Positions 31,957-39,928 of a DNA stretch of 64,000 nucleotides are shown piece after piece; within the stretch, counting starts at the first letter, position 1; every line of letters begins with the position of its first letter. The DNA comes from a virus: positions 186,001 through 250,000 of the IMG/VR virus record IMGVR_UViG_3300047472_000309. One strand, 5' to 3'. A model generated the notes under the pieces. It was not told where the DNA came from. It saw nothing but the letters and a program-made list of their open reading frames with translations, and did not search any database. Position numbers and translations under genes: made by a program.

Positions 31957-32735
31957 GCGGCCACCGTAGCACGAGGTGTAAACGTCAGCATGATCGTCTG
32001 GGGATTCATCGTCTGCTTTACGTCCAGGTTAAGATTCAGGGCAGCGGCCATGTCGGTGAAGATCCGCTGATTGTCTGCGCGCACCAAGTGAATACATTTC
32101 TCACTCGGGTCCGTCCAGCCACGCTCGCCTTGCAGTGCGTCGACCAGTTCCGCCCAAACGATCCCGGCCTGAAAGCCGTTCATGTGTTCGGTGCTGTAAT
32201 AGGGTTGCCCCGTGCGCAACTGAAACGCCGCTTGCCCTACTTGGCGTGCCGCCTCACCCACGACGTGATGCTTCATGCCCTGGTCGGACCGGATGATGTC
32301 CTTGGCGATGCTTTCCAGGTATTCACCTTCACCCAAGCCGATGTGCAGACCACGCTGGTCGTTCTTCCAGACGTCATCCATGAACTCGTCCCACTTCGCA
32401 TCCATCAGCTTAAGGAACGCCTCGGGTGAGCCGCGCTCACGGTAACGCTGCAGGTACTCGTCCTTCAGGTACTTGTGCGCAGGTGCCGCGATGGCGTAGC
32501 TAATGCCTGCCTGCTGCAGCGCGTCACGCACGACCGTATGCGTCGAGCACAGAACCCAGGCACCGGCTGCCAGACAGGCCTGGATGTGCTGGATGTAGTT
32601 CTGCGGGAACTGATCCTTGTTGAACTGACTGCTGTCCGAATCATGGATCAGCACCCCTTGATGCTGGAGCTTCTTAAAGAGCGTGGTCTTGCCTACGCCA
32701 GGAAAGCCACAAATGACGCGTGGTCGGGTATCCAT
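31953..32735 (-). CDS. P-loop kinase-like protein (260 aa)
   Basis: The Walker A G10-FPGVGKT is followed by a DSDSSQF segment (D32, D34) in the place of a nucleoside or polynucleotide kinase. The motif order (GFPGVGKTTLF, HDSDSSQFN, HIQACLAAGAWVLCSTHTVV, LQRYRERGSPEAF) is shared with unassigned phage P-loop proteins. The C-terminal 100 residues lack clear kinase elements. It could phosphorylate a nucleotide or an RNA end; that would complete an RNA-repair trio, but the substrate is not shown. Confidence 0.7.
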   Translation of the reverse strand: MDTRPRVICGFPGVGKTTLFKKLQHQGVLIHDSDSSQFNKDQFPQNYIQHIQACLAAGAWVLCSTHTVVRDALQQAGISYAIAAPAHKYLKDEYLQRYRERGSPEAFLKLMDAKWDEFMDDVWKNDQRGLHIGLGEGEYLESIAKDIIRSDQGMKHHVVGEAARQVGQAAFQLRTGQPYYSTEHMNGFQAGIVWAELVDALQGERGWTDPSEKCIHLVRADNQRIFTDMAAALNLNLDVKQTMNPQTIMLTFTPRATVAA

Positions 32736-32749
32736 CTTTGTTCTTGTCC

Positions 32750-34174
32750 TTATGCTGCTTTGATCAAGGTGTCGATCTGTCGAATCGTGTCTTCCAGATC
32801 GTTGACTTTCGGGATGGCGGCGATGAAATCGGTAAAGCTCTCGTGATGCTCGAAATAGAGCGCCTGCAAGTCACACCCCAGAATGGTGCGAAACTGCACC
32901 GACGGCACGACTTCGTCCGGATACATCAGGGCGATATAGTCGAGCACTTCCGCATGACCGAGTGGTTTGATCTCGTAGATGTGATCCACGCGACCTTTAC
33001 GAATCACCGCCGGATCAATGTCCTGCAACGTATTGGTCGTGAGGAAGATGAGGGTACCATGCAGCGAGGCAATCCCATCGAGCGCATTCAGAATCCCCGA
33101 GAGCGTCAGGTGTTCCATGTTCTCCATGAGCTTCGCCATCGGGTCCGCGGGTTCCTCCCAGTTCTTCGGGACGGCGTCACCCGCGGCTTGCAATTCGAGG
33201 CGTGGATTCCCGACCGCATCGTAGGTGACTTTCGCAGGCCGAAGTTCGCGCTCATCATCCTTCATAGCTAAACGACGGTGCGTAGCTTTTGCCGAGTCGA
33301 AGTCTTCGATGGCTAGAATCGAAGCGCTCGGCACATTGGTGAGTGCTTCTTCGAGCATCTCGTCATTGAGCGAATTCAGACTCAGCCGACACACGTTCAG
33401 GTTAAAGTGACTCGCCAGTGCCTTAATCAGGCTGGTCTTACCCGTGCCCGGTACCCCATGCAGCACGAAGGTCTTCTTCCAGGGCAGGCCGCGTGAGAGG
33501 TACCAGTGCTCGTTCTGCTGGAAGTCTTCGATGGTTTTCACCAGCGACTGCTTCAATGTCTTGTCGACGATGACGGTCTTCAGCTCACGCCGATCGAGCA
33601 TCGCGTAGTCCGCCCAGTAGTTGCTCTTAAAACGCATCAGCTTCAGTTTGTTCTCAGGGAACTTGTGACAGAACTCATCCACGAGCTGCTGCATGATGGC
33701 TTTGTTGCGACCAAACATGGTGAGCGTGACGAGATAGATGATGTTGTCGCGCCCTTGCTTTTCCACTGTGCGCCGATTCATCAGAAACAGGCGTCGTTTG
33801 TACAAAAAAAAGTGGTTGCCGTCACCGATGGCTACATCGGCTGCATTGCGATTGCCATCCTTACCGGTATGGCGATCGAAGAATTGCGGCCCGTAACTTT
33901 GTAGCGCAAGGTTACGCGAATAGTGCGAGAAGCGGTTGCGCATGAACCACTCCATGAAACTTGCATAATTCTCCCGCGCCCAGCCCAGCTCCGTATTGTC
34001 GAAGGTGAGCGTGGTGGTGAGCTGACCGTGAAGCTTACTGATGAGTTTCATCGGGATCTTGCGAAAGACCCAGGTGACTAAGCCTAAGCCCCAGAGTGAG
34101 ACTGCCCCCGCAATCATGGGATTCGAATGTGAGTAAGCGTTAAACGCCAACCAGAGATTCGTGAGGTAATTCAT
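32750..34174 (-). CDS. BCS1-like AAA+ ATPase with N-terminal TM
   Basis: A 474-residue AAA+ protein. A hydrophobic segment at about 21-38 would anchor it in the membrane. Walker A is GVPGTGKTS at 240-248, Walker B ILAIEDFD at 286-293, and DPAVIRKGRVD near the end is the arginine-finger region typical of BCS1. BCS1 homologues move folded proteins through membranes in mitochondria; phage versions are unstudied. The N-terminal 200 residues have the BCS1-specific layout of a strand-rich domain between anchor and AAA core. GAGGA precedes the ATG. Confidence 0.85.
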   Translation of the reverse strand: MNYLTNLWLAFNAYSHSNPMIAGAVSLWGLGLVTWVFRKIPMKLISKLHGQLTTTLTFDNTELGWARENYASFMEWFMRNRFSHYSRNLALQSYGPQFFDRHTGKDGNRNAADVAIGDGNHFFLYKRRLFLMNRRTVEKQGRDNIIYLVTLTMFGRNKAIMQQLVDEFCHKFPENKLKLMRFKSNYWADYAMLDRRELKTVIVDKTLKQSLVKTIEDFQQNEHWYLSRGLPWKKTFVLHGVPGTGKTSLIKALASHFNLNVCRLSLNSLNDEMLEEALTNVPSASILAIEDFDSAKATHRRLAMKDDERELRPAKVTYDAVGNPRLELQAAGDAVPKNWEEPADPMAKLMENMEHLTLSGILNALDGIASLHGTLIFLTTNTLQDIDPAVIRKGRVDHIYEIKPLGHAEVLDYIALMYPDEVVPSVQFRTILGCDLQALYFEHHESFTDFIAAIPKVNDLEDTIRQIDTLIKAA

Positions 34175-34200
34175 TTTTCTTCCTCTACATTAAAAGAAAA

Positions 34201-34221
34201 GCGGGGTGGTCTAAGCCCCGC
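34201..34221 (-). terminator. Terminator after the DUF1653-like gene
   Basis: A 6-base-pair GC stem (GCGGGG with CCCCGC) followed on the minus strand by TTTTCTTTT, a classic intrinsic terminator shape. Unlike other sites, the TATGCCGT copy lies on the opposite strand (34223-34230). Confidence 0.75.
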
Positions 34222-34229
34222 TTATGCCG

Positions 34230-34565
34230 TCAAGCGTACTTCTTCTTCAGTTGCGCTTCAGCGTGGTCCTTCTCGGCCGCCGTGATGACACGGTGACGCG
34301 GCATGCCTTCTGCGATGTCCTGCATGAACACCGTCTTCGGGACGGCCTTGATGGAAAACACGTACGGCCACAGATGCTTACGAATCACCATCGTTTCGCC
34401 AGTCTCCGAATGCGTACACTCAAAGAGCACCTGATAGATGCCACCCTTGTAATGCTGATGGGTGCCCATGATGATGGCTTGTTCGCGCGCGAGCTGTGAG
34501 CCCTTGTTGTCCACTTCCCGAGCCACAATCTCGCGTAGCGGCACATGGAGTTCAGACACTGCCAT
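34230..34565 (-). CDS. DUF1653-like protein (111 aa)
   Basis: GTHQHYKGGIYQVLFECTHS followed by ETGETMVIRKHLWP and KAVPKTVFMQDI matches DUF1653 (GxYxHYKG, HSETxE, then a W-x-RPxxMF end). Bacterial members are small proteins of unknown role. GGAG precedes the ATG. It overlaps the previous gene by 14 bases. Confidence 0.75.
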   Translation of the reverse strand: MAVSELHVPLREIVAREVDNKGSQLAREQAIIMGTHQHYKGGIYQVLFECTHSETGETMVIRKHLWPYVFSIKAVPKTVFMQDIAEGMPRHRVITAAEKDHAEAQLKKKYA

Positions 34566-35151
34566 GAGTCGTCTCCTGGGGCGGCCATTGCTTCTTCAGG
34601 TCTTCTTCCGGCGCACCTTCGATAAAGCCAATGGTGAGCGGTCTGCTGTCCTGGTAATGCGCCACCAGCACACCGAAGGGGCCGTGCGAGAGCTCGATGC
34701 TGAAATGCGTGAACCCGAGCCCCAAGCGAGCGTTCTTCACAAACAGAATGTCCTCGACCTCGCTGAGGGACTCCACGTCGACTGCATTCTCCGCGCCCTT
34801 AAAGAGATCGTTATCGGCCTCGTGGTACTCGGACACCACAATGCGCGGCTTGGTGTGACCCAGCACATCACCAATACCCTTGATGGCAAACCGATCGAGG
34901 GATTTGTCACTGCCGTCCACCCGGTGCGAGTGGTCGAGCACCTTATTGGTAAGGGTGAGCTTCTCGGGCGAGACTTCACCGCCAAAGTAGAGGCAGTGCG
35001 GATCGAGGCTGGCGATGTCTTTCGACTCCATCAGCAGGATCTCAAAACCGCCTGCTTCCTGATCCGGCGCGGGCAACAGCACCACGCCGTGCAAATTGCA
35101 GACTTCGCGAAGCTGGTTCACGATGGCTTGCAACTCTTCTTGGGTTTTCAT
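34552..35151 (-). CDS. Hypothetical protein (199 aa)
   Basis: No family recognised. Start placed at 35151 (MKTQEEL). The region HSHRVDGSDKSLDRFAIKGI and the LSHGPFGVLVAHYQDS segment suggest an alpha/beta fold. The C-terminal PPQETTHGSV overlaps the DUF1653-like gene. Confidence 0.6.
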   Translation of the reverse strand: MKTQEELQAIVNQLREVCNLHGVVLLPAPDQEAGGFEILLMESKDIASLDPHCLYFGGEVSPEKLTLTNKVLDHSHRVDGSDKSLDRFAIKGIGDVLGHTKPRIVVSEYHEADNDLFKGAENAVDVESLSEVEDILFVKNARLGLGFTHFSIELSHGPFGVLVAHYQDSRPLTIGFIEGAPEEDLKKQWPPQETTHGSV

Positions 35152-35167
35152 CCTAAGGTTTCCTTGT

Positions 35168-35989
35168 TTAAAGCGACCGCACAATCTGCATGAAGGCTTC
35201 ACGATCGACCGTGAACGTCTGTTCATGCATGTCGTAAAAGCGTTCGGTATCCTTCTTGACCCACACCGTAAAGTGCGAGCGCAGACCCACCATAAACACC
35301 AGTTCGTCGATTGCAATCACTGCGTAGACTTCTCCCTTACGCAGCGCGTCCCGATAAAAGAAGCCACTGCGTCCCTGACCCCGCAAAATCCGGAGGAAGT
35401 GCCCATCGTCTTCGGCTTTGATAGCGACTGGCACATGGTGACGAAAGTGCGTCGTTTTTGCCGAGGGCATCAGCGAAGTCGAAACGTGCTGCTCCAGCGC
35501 TTCGATCAACACCGCGTAGTTAAGCTCCATCTTCGGATGCAGGGAGTCGACAAGGTGTTCGACCGTATTGACGTTATCGACTACCAACGAGAGGTGGCTG
35601 CGTTTGGGCTTCGAAGGCTGCTCTTGCGTCTCATTCACTGCGCGGATGATACGTTCGGCATTGCGGTATTCCACCAAGCCAATCTCACCCGGCACCTCAT
35701 CCGGGCCTTCGGTGGCGATCGCATTGACTTCGAGTTTCTCGAGCAACACGAAAATACCGTCGACCGGGGTGGGAACGGCCAGGTCAACATAGAACGGTAC
35801 CTGACCCGGCTCACCCTGGATACCAGCCAGCACCGCAGGCGTCTGACACACTTGCAGCGGCGGCTTATCTTGGTTCTCCGAGTGATCGTCGACCAGATGG
35901 TAATACATGGCCTGCCGCCCGAAGAGCTCCTTGCCGATATGTGTGGTCGTCGCCTTGCGGTAATCGATTTCGTACTGGCTGATAAACAT
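35168..35989 (-). CDS. Hypothetical protein (273 aa)
   Basis: No family recognised. It begins MFISQYEIDYRKATTTHIGK and ends FTVDREAFMQIVRSL; the middle is charged alpha/beta with FRHHVPVAIKAEDDGHFLRI. GAGGA precedes the ATG. It lies 17 bases from the 199-aa gene. Confidence 0.65.
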   Translation of the reverse strand: MFISQYEIDYRKATTTHIGKELFGRQAMYYHLVDDHSENQDKPPLQVCQTPAVLAGIQGEPGQVPFYVDLAVPTPVDGIFVLLEKLEVNAIATEGPDEVPGEIGLVEYRNAERIIRAVNETQEQPSKPKRSHLSLVVDNVNTVEHLVDSLHPKMELNYAVLIEALEQHVSTSLMPSAKTTHFRHHVPVAIKAEDDGHFLRILRGQGRSGFFYRDALRKGEVYAVIAIDELVFMVGLRSHFTVWVKKDTERFYDMHEQTFTVDREAFMQIVRSL

Positions 35990-36018
35990 GGTGGTTCCTC
36001 GTTTTAGTGTATGTTGCT

Positions 36019-36465
36019 TCAGGTCGGCGAAATCACATCGAAGGTGACAATGTCCTTCACCTTGACTTCACCGTCTGCTTTAATGTCGCACAGCGCGCGA
36101 ATGCCCAGCGTGACAGGTACGTCATCTTCTAGCAATTGCTCCAGCGAGCCCTTCCAGCGCCCCGCGGGCTTCATGCAGGCGAGTAACCGGTTGTCTTCCA
36201 TCTTCACGTCGGTAATTTGACAACAGGTGTTACCCATCTCCACGGTCTGGCAGCGTTCTTTGTATTGTTCGTGGGACTGACCCGCATAGCGTGCAGGTTG
36301 ACCCAGCTCACCGTGCGCCCGACCCTGTTTTACGCGCGCATTGAACTTCTCCACGGCTTTCGCCATAGCTTCGGGGTTCCAGACTCGACCTAGTTGATCC
36401 GGCTGACCCAATACCTTCACCACCACTTCGAGCGAACCATCTTCTTTACGCACCAACTCCGTCAT
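36019..36465 (-). CDS. Prohead-protease-like protein lacking the catalytic Ser
   Basis: A 148-residue protein laid out like the gp21-type (S80) prohead proteases: a WNPEAMAKAVEKFN helix, GELGQPARYAGQ, His65 (GQSHEQY), a MKPAGRWKGSLEQLLEDD segment, then VTLGIRA and a TFDVIS end. In active enzymes the VTLGIRA region is G-V-S-S-R-G with the nucleophile Ser; here no Ser is present at that place. It may be an inactive relative, a scaffold part, or a different fold with a similar layout. The similarity is judged by eye. Confidence 0.5.
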   Translation of the reverse strand: MTELVRKEDGSLEVVVKVLGQPDQLGRVWNPEAMAKAVEKFNARVKQGRAHGELGQPARYAGQSHEQYKERCQTVEMGNTCCQITDVKMEDNRLLACMKPAGRWKGSLEQLLEDDVPVTLGIRALCDIKADGEVKVKDIVTFDVISPT

Positions 36466-36468
36466 GCT

Positions 36469-36816
36469 TTACTCCTTGCTATCTTGAATGGACGCAAAAA
36501 CCGCACGCAGCAATGTGGGCGGCTCCGCAGCCACCAACAGCGGTTCGATTTCTACGACGGGCTTATTCGGAAACGCCACCAGCGGCATTCTAAAACGCAT
36601 GCCGTCCCACAGCGTCCGAACATGCGTGATGACTTCGTGGAATGCTTCCGTCGATTCCATCACGCGTGTCTCCATGAGTGCGAGCACGTGGCGGGTTTCA
36701 CGCAATGCCAACATCGGCGTTACACCGCAACCGGGTTTGAGCGCCGTGCGGATCTTCCAACCGCCTACCTTATCCGTGGCTTCAAAGAAACCATTTACCA
36801 CCGCAGTCTCAATCAC
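36469..36816 (-). CDS. Hypothetical protein (115 aa), GTG start
   Basis: No family recognised. GTG 36816 (VIETAVVNG) has AGGAG upstream; longer readings cross the terminator after thioredoxin. Contains a helical segment with HVLALMETRVMESTEAFHE and a Pro-rich strand region. It precedes the protease-like gene by 3 bases. Confidence 0.6.
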   Translation of the reverse strand: MIETAVVNGFFEATDKVGGWKIRTALKPGCGVTPMLALRETRHVLALMETRVMESTEAFHEVITHVRTLWDGMRFRMPLVAFPNKPVVEIEPLLVAAEPPTLLRAVFASIQDSKE

Positions 36817-36852
36817 GTGCCTTACTCCTGTAATAGTCCAATCAATGGGGCA

Positions 36853-36860
36853 ACGGCATA
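36853..36860 (-). promoter_or_regulatory. TATGCCGT element, possible late promoter
   Basis: Follows a T-run after the hairpin at 36866-36887 and precedes the GTG-start gene by 37 bases. Confidence 0.5.
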
Positions 36861-36865
36861 AAAAA

Positions 36866-36887
36866 GAGACCAGCCGGAGCTGGTCTC
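36866..36887 (-). terminator. Terminator after thioredoxin, distal hairpin
   Basis: A 9-base-pair stem (GAGACCAGC with GCTGGTCTC) followed on the minus strand by six T residues. A second hairpin (36894-36913, CCTCGC with GCGAGG) lies upstream. Confidence 0.85.
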
Positions 36888-36929
36888 GAAAAGCCTCGCC
36901 CGTCAAAGCGAGGTCCCCACGATGTCGGG

Positions 36930-37256
36930 TTAAACGTGCTGGTCGAGCCAGGCCTTCAACGCCTGCTTCGATAGCGCACCGGCTTTCTGCGCAACGATGG
37001 CGCCGTCCTTGTAGATGAAGAGTGCGGGAATACCGCGCACGCCGAGCTTGGTCGGAACAGCTTCGTTTTCGTCGACGTTCACTTTCACGATCTGCAGCTT
37101 CTCGGCGTATTCGGGCGCGATGTCCGCAAGCGTCGGGACCAGCGTCTTGCACGGACCGCACCACGGGGCCCAGAAGTCGACGAGCACCGGTTTGGACGAC
37201 TGCACTACCTCTGCTTCGAACGTCGCGTCAGAAGCGTTTTTGATGATTTCGCTCAT
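36930..37256 (-). CDS. trxA: Thioredoxin
   Basis: A 108-residue thioredoxin with the redox motif W32-CGPC36, a cis-Pro at P77 (GVRGIPAL) and the usual layout (DFWAPWCGPC, VDENEAVPTKLGVRG, KQALKAWLDQHV). It reduces disulfides, for example in ribonucleotide reductase, so it fits the nucleotide-metabolism set. It is close to cellular TrxA in length. It sits between two hairpins (37288 and 36887), so it may be a single-gene transcript. Confidence 0.95.
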   Translation of the reverse strand: MSEIIKNASDATFEAEVVQSSKPVLVDFWAPWCGPCKTLVPTLADIAPEYAEKLQIVKVNVDENEAVPTKLGVRGIPALFIYKDGAIVAQKAGALSKQALKAWLDQHV

Positions 37257-37287
37257 TGCTACTACAATCCTTGCTGTTAAGGGAGAT

Positions 37288-37318
37288 GGGACACTGCATA
37301 GACATACAACAGTGTCCC
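37288..37318 (-). terminator. Hairpin after the DHFR fusion gene
   Basis: A 9-base-pair stem (GGGACACTG with CAGTGTCCC) 7 bases after the stop at 37325. Its 13-base loop contains two TATG copies on the minus strand, so it may combine a terminator and a promoter. Confidence 0.65.
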
Positions 37319-37324
37319 GGCATG

Positions 37325-39205
37325 TTACAGCGTCGGCTCGTCAGCACCGATGAGATCCCCCGAGATATTCAGGTTCCCATTGATCACCACCGGCGTATCC
37401 GCCGCCACGACAATCACCACCTTCGCGTCGATCAGAGCCTGGACCCGCTCGTCGAGCTTGAGCAGGCGCGCTGCCATGTCTTCGGTCACGTAGTAGCGCA
37501 TCGAGTGATCAGCCAGGTCGTCGCCGGTGAGCGCCAGCACCATCTGCAGCACCTTGACCGTGAGGCGAGCCCGCGCGTCTTCGATGTTGGTGACATTGCT
37601 GACCGCTTCAAGCGTCACATGCGGCGCCGACACCATCGGCAGTTCGTCATCCGGCTGCGGCACGTTCACGCGCAAGCCTGCCGGAATCGGGCCACTGCCG
37701 AGCAGATGCAGGTTCATGCGGCGCAGCTGCGCGACTGTGGTATGGAACTCGATCGCCAGTTCGGTGATCTTGTCGCCTTCCTTCGCTTCGATGTAATACT
37801 GGTGCGTGACCGGATCGAAGATAGTCGGGCGGACTTGCGAAGGCTGCACGGTCGAGTCCACCCCGGCCAATGCTTCGAGCACAATGCGCGACCAGTTCTC
37901 GAACTTGAGTCCGCTCGCGAGCAGTTCCTTGATCGTGCCGCGCGGGCCGTCCTTCAGTTCTTCTTCTGCCACCCGTGCCTTGAGCGACTTGGGCACGACG
38001 ATCAGGTTCACTAGACCCAGGTGCACCTTGCCGACGTTATCGCTGTCGTCACGGATGAAACCGAGGTGTTCGAAGCGAAACAGCGACGGCGTATTGAGCG
38101 GGGTTGCTTGGAGACCGTCGGCGTCGACGAAGATGAGCTCTTCGCCTGCGACTTCGCGTTGCAGATTGGTGTTGATGGTCGCTTCGGTGTCGAGCACTGA
38201 CTGGTCGTTCACTTTGACGTCCAGATAATCGACGTGTCCGCCGTAGCCCACCGAGAACTTGCCACCGAGGCGCTCTTCGCCGACCTTCTTGGTGCGCTGA
38301 TACGAGGAGACTTCGTCGGTTTCCCAGTTGATCGGTAGCCCTTGACGGAAGGCTTCGTCGTCCTGAAACACGACCGGCGAATACGGCAGCAACTGACGGT
38401 AGAACGGATTGGCTTCCAGACCATCGCGCTGACGGATGACGGTCTCCGCACCGACGATGGAGAGCCACGTCTTGTATTCCTCAGCGCTTAAGCGCGTGAG
38501 GCCGTGCGTGAGTCCCATGCCGGGCAGATTGTCCGTGAAGTCCTTGTCGATGGCAAGGATGTGACCGGGGTGTTTATATGTCTTCATCGTGGTTCCTTTG
38601 TTTTTGTGAATCGATCGATGGGAAAGCATCTGGGCGAGAAATTCACTCGTCCAGCGCTCTTGCGGGGAAAGCAAACGCTTAGCCTGTTCCGCCTGCTGCC
38701 GCTCCTGCACCACCTGGGCGGGCTCATACGTGACGAAACTGTACTTGATACCGTGGATGCCTGAAGTGTGATCTTCACGCTGAGTCTCAGTCCACTGGGT
38801 CGGACGAATGGCCGGAAAGAAGGCATCACCCTCAAACTCTCGATCAATCTCGGTGATGAGGAGTTTGTCGGCCTTGGGTAAAGCTTGTTCGTAGAGGGTC
38901 GCACCGCCAATGAGAAACATCTCTTCCTCACCACGGTACTTACAGTATTCGATCGCGGCTTCCAGCGAGCCTGCGGTCAGACACCCTCTAAACTGCGCGG
39001 TCGCTTTGGTGGTCACGATAATGTTCTCGCGACCCGGCAAAGCGAAGCCGATGGACTCGTGCGTCTTGCGCCCCATGATGACGGGTTTGCCCGTCGTGAT
39101 GCGCTTAAAGTACGCCAAGTCCTCCGGCAGATGCCAGGGAAGTTGGTTGTTCAAACCAATCACACTGTTGCGGTCTCGCGCAGCGATGATGACAAGCTTA
39201 GTCAT
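37325..39205 (-). CDS. DHFR-Nudix-LysM multidomain protein (626 aa)
   Basis: Residues 1-160 form a dihydrofolate reductase: IGLNNQLPWHLPED29L with the catalytic acid D29, GKPVIMGRKTHESIG, LPGRENIIV and FLIGGATLYEQAL. A linker follows to about 205. Residues about 300-405 match COG4112 (YmaB-like Nudix): QRTKKVGEERLGGKFSVGYG, GGHVDY at 322-327, REVAGEE at 350-356, and GKVHLGLVN. Residues 470-516 form a LysM-like unit ending IPAGLRVNVP. An internal ATG at 38587 (M207) with AAAGGA just upstream could give a separate Nudix-LysM product. It supports ThyA by recycling folate; the Nudix role is unknown. Confidence 0.9.
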   Translation of the reverse strand: MTKLVIIAARDRNSVIGLNNQLPWHLPEDLAYFKRITTGKPVIMGRKTHESIGFALPGRENIIVTTKATAQFRGCLTAGSLEAAIEYCKYRGEEEMFLIGGATLYEQALPKADKLLITEIDREFEGDAFFPAIRPTQWTETQREDHTSGIHGIKYSFVTYEPAQVVQERQQAEQAKRLLSPQERWTSEFLAQMLSHRSIHKNKGTTMKTYKHPGHILAIDKDFTDNLPGMGLTHGLTRLSAEEYKTWLSIVGAETVIRQRDGLEANPFYRQLLPYSPVVFQDDEAFRQGLPINWETDEVSSYQRTKKVGEERLGGKFSVGYGGHVDYLDVKVNDQSVLDTEATINTNLQREVAGEELIFVDADGLQATPLNTPSLFRFEHLGFIRDDSDNVGKVHLGLVNLIVVPKSLKARVAEEELKDGPRGTIKELLASGLKFENWSRIVLEALAGVDSTVQPSQVRPTIFDPVTHQYYIEAKEGDKITELAIEFHTTVAQLRRMNLHLLGSGPIPAGLRVNVPQPDDELPMVSAPHVTLEAVSNVTNIEDARARLTVKVLQMVLALTGDDLADHSMRYYVTEDMAARLLKLDERVQALIDAKVVIVVAADTPVVINGNLNISGDLIGADEPTL

Positions 39206-39218
39206 TACTAATCCTTGG

Positions 39219-39404
39219 TTATCCGATTTTGTTCATTGACTCTGTCATCACCCAAACGAGGATGCTGCCAAAGCTGACCAGCGTTGTCACGAGCGCACTG
39301 GTTTCTACCCGACAGACTATCCGGGACTTCTCTTCTCGCATGGCGCACATGGCGAACACAATGAGGGAGAGAACGAAAATCGAAAAGAGGGGGAAAAAGA
39401 TCAT
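39219..39404 (-). CDS. Small membrane protein (61 aa, two TM segments)
   Basis: Hydrophobic segments at about residues 2-20 and 38-55 around a Glu-Arg loop. It overlaps the gene at 39401 by 4 bases and precedes the DHFR fusion by 13 bases. No family recognised. Confidence 0.6.
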   Translation of the reverse strand: MIFFPLFSIFVLSLIVFAMCAMREEKSRIVCRVETSALVTTLVSFGSILVWVMTESMNKIG

Positions 39405-39871
39405 AAGCGTTTCAGCACGAAGAGCAGCACGCTACTTAAGAGCGCGAGCTGTCCGAACCAGATCAGAACTCCAGCGTAATGAAAATGTCTTGCCCGGATG
39501 CGCCGCGCTTGGGCGTGATCGGATCGACGATACTGACGAAATTGGCCTTCTGCCCGAAAGCAACACAGTAGCGCCAACAGAAAGAACAGTGCACTACTAA
39601 AGGACACCAGCGCACAACGTTCGAGCGGGGTGTCAGCATAAGCTGCCTCTACGCCGTAAAAAAGTTGTTGCGCCAGACTCAGCAGGAACTGCGCGAACCA
39701 CCAGGCTAAGGTCGCACCGGTAATACAGCAGCCCAGCAGAAACAAAAGAGAGCCCACGCGGTCGCTGGCGGTATATGGCTTGCCCTGCTTGTGCTCTTCT
39801 TGCGTGATCCCAAAACAACTCAGAAGGGTAAGACCCACGGCGAACATGCCCAGCCCCACGTAAAACCACAT
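39401..39871 (-). CDS. Membrane protein (156 aa, about four TM segments)
   Basis: Hydrophobic stretches near residues 2-20, 41-63, 88-105 and 132-152, with an Arg-rich loop between the last two. Several cysteines lie in or near the membrane segments. No family recognised. It is the first gene after the terminator at 39899. Confidence 0.65.
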   Translation of the reverse strand: MWFYVGLGMFAVGLTLLSCFGITQEEHKQGKPYTASDRVGSLLFLLGCCITGATLAWWFAQFLLSLAQQLFYGVEAAYADTPLERCALVSFSSALFFLLALLCCFRAEGQFRQYRRSDHAQARRIRARHFHYAGVLIWFGQLALLSSVLLFVLKRL

Positions 39872-39898
39872 GAGCGCATCCTAAAAGGAAATAAAGAA

Positions 39899-39914
39899 GA
39901 GGGCCGAAGCCCTC
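39899..39914 (-). terminator. UUCG-loop terminator after the 584-aa gene
   Basis: A 6-base-pair stem (GAGGGC with GCCCTC) with a TTCG loop, 14 bases after the stop at 39929, followed by TTCTTTATTTCC. Confidence 0.8.
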
Positions 39915-39928
39915 TCCTCAGTTAGGGA

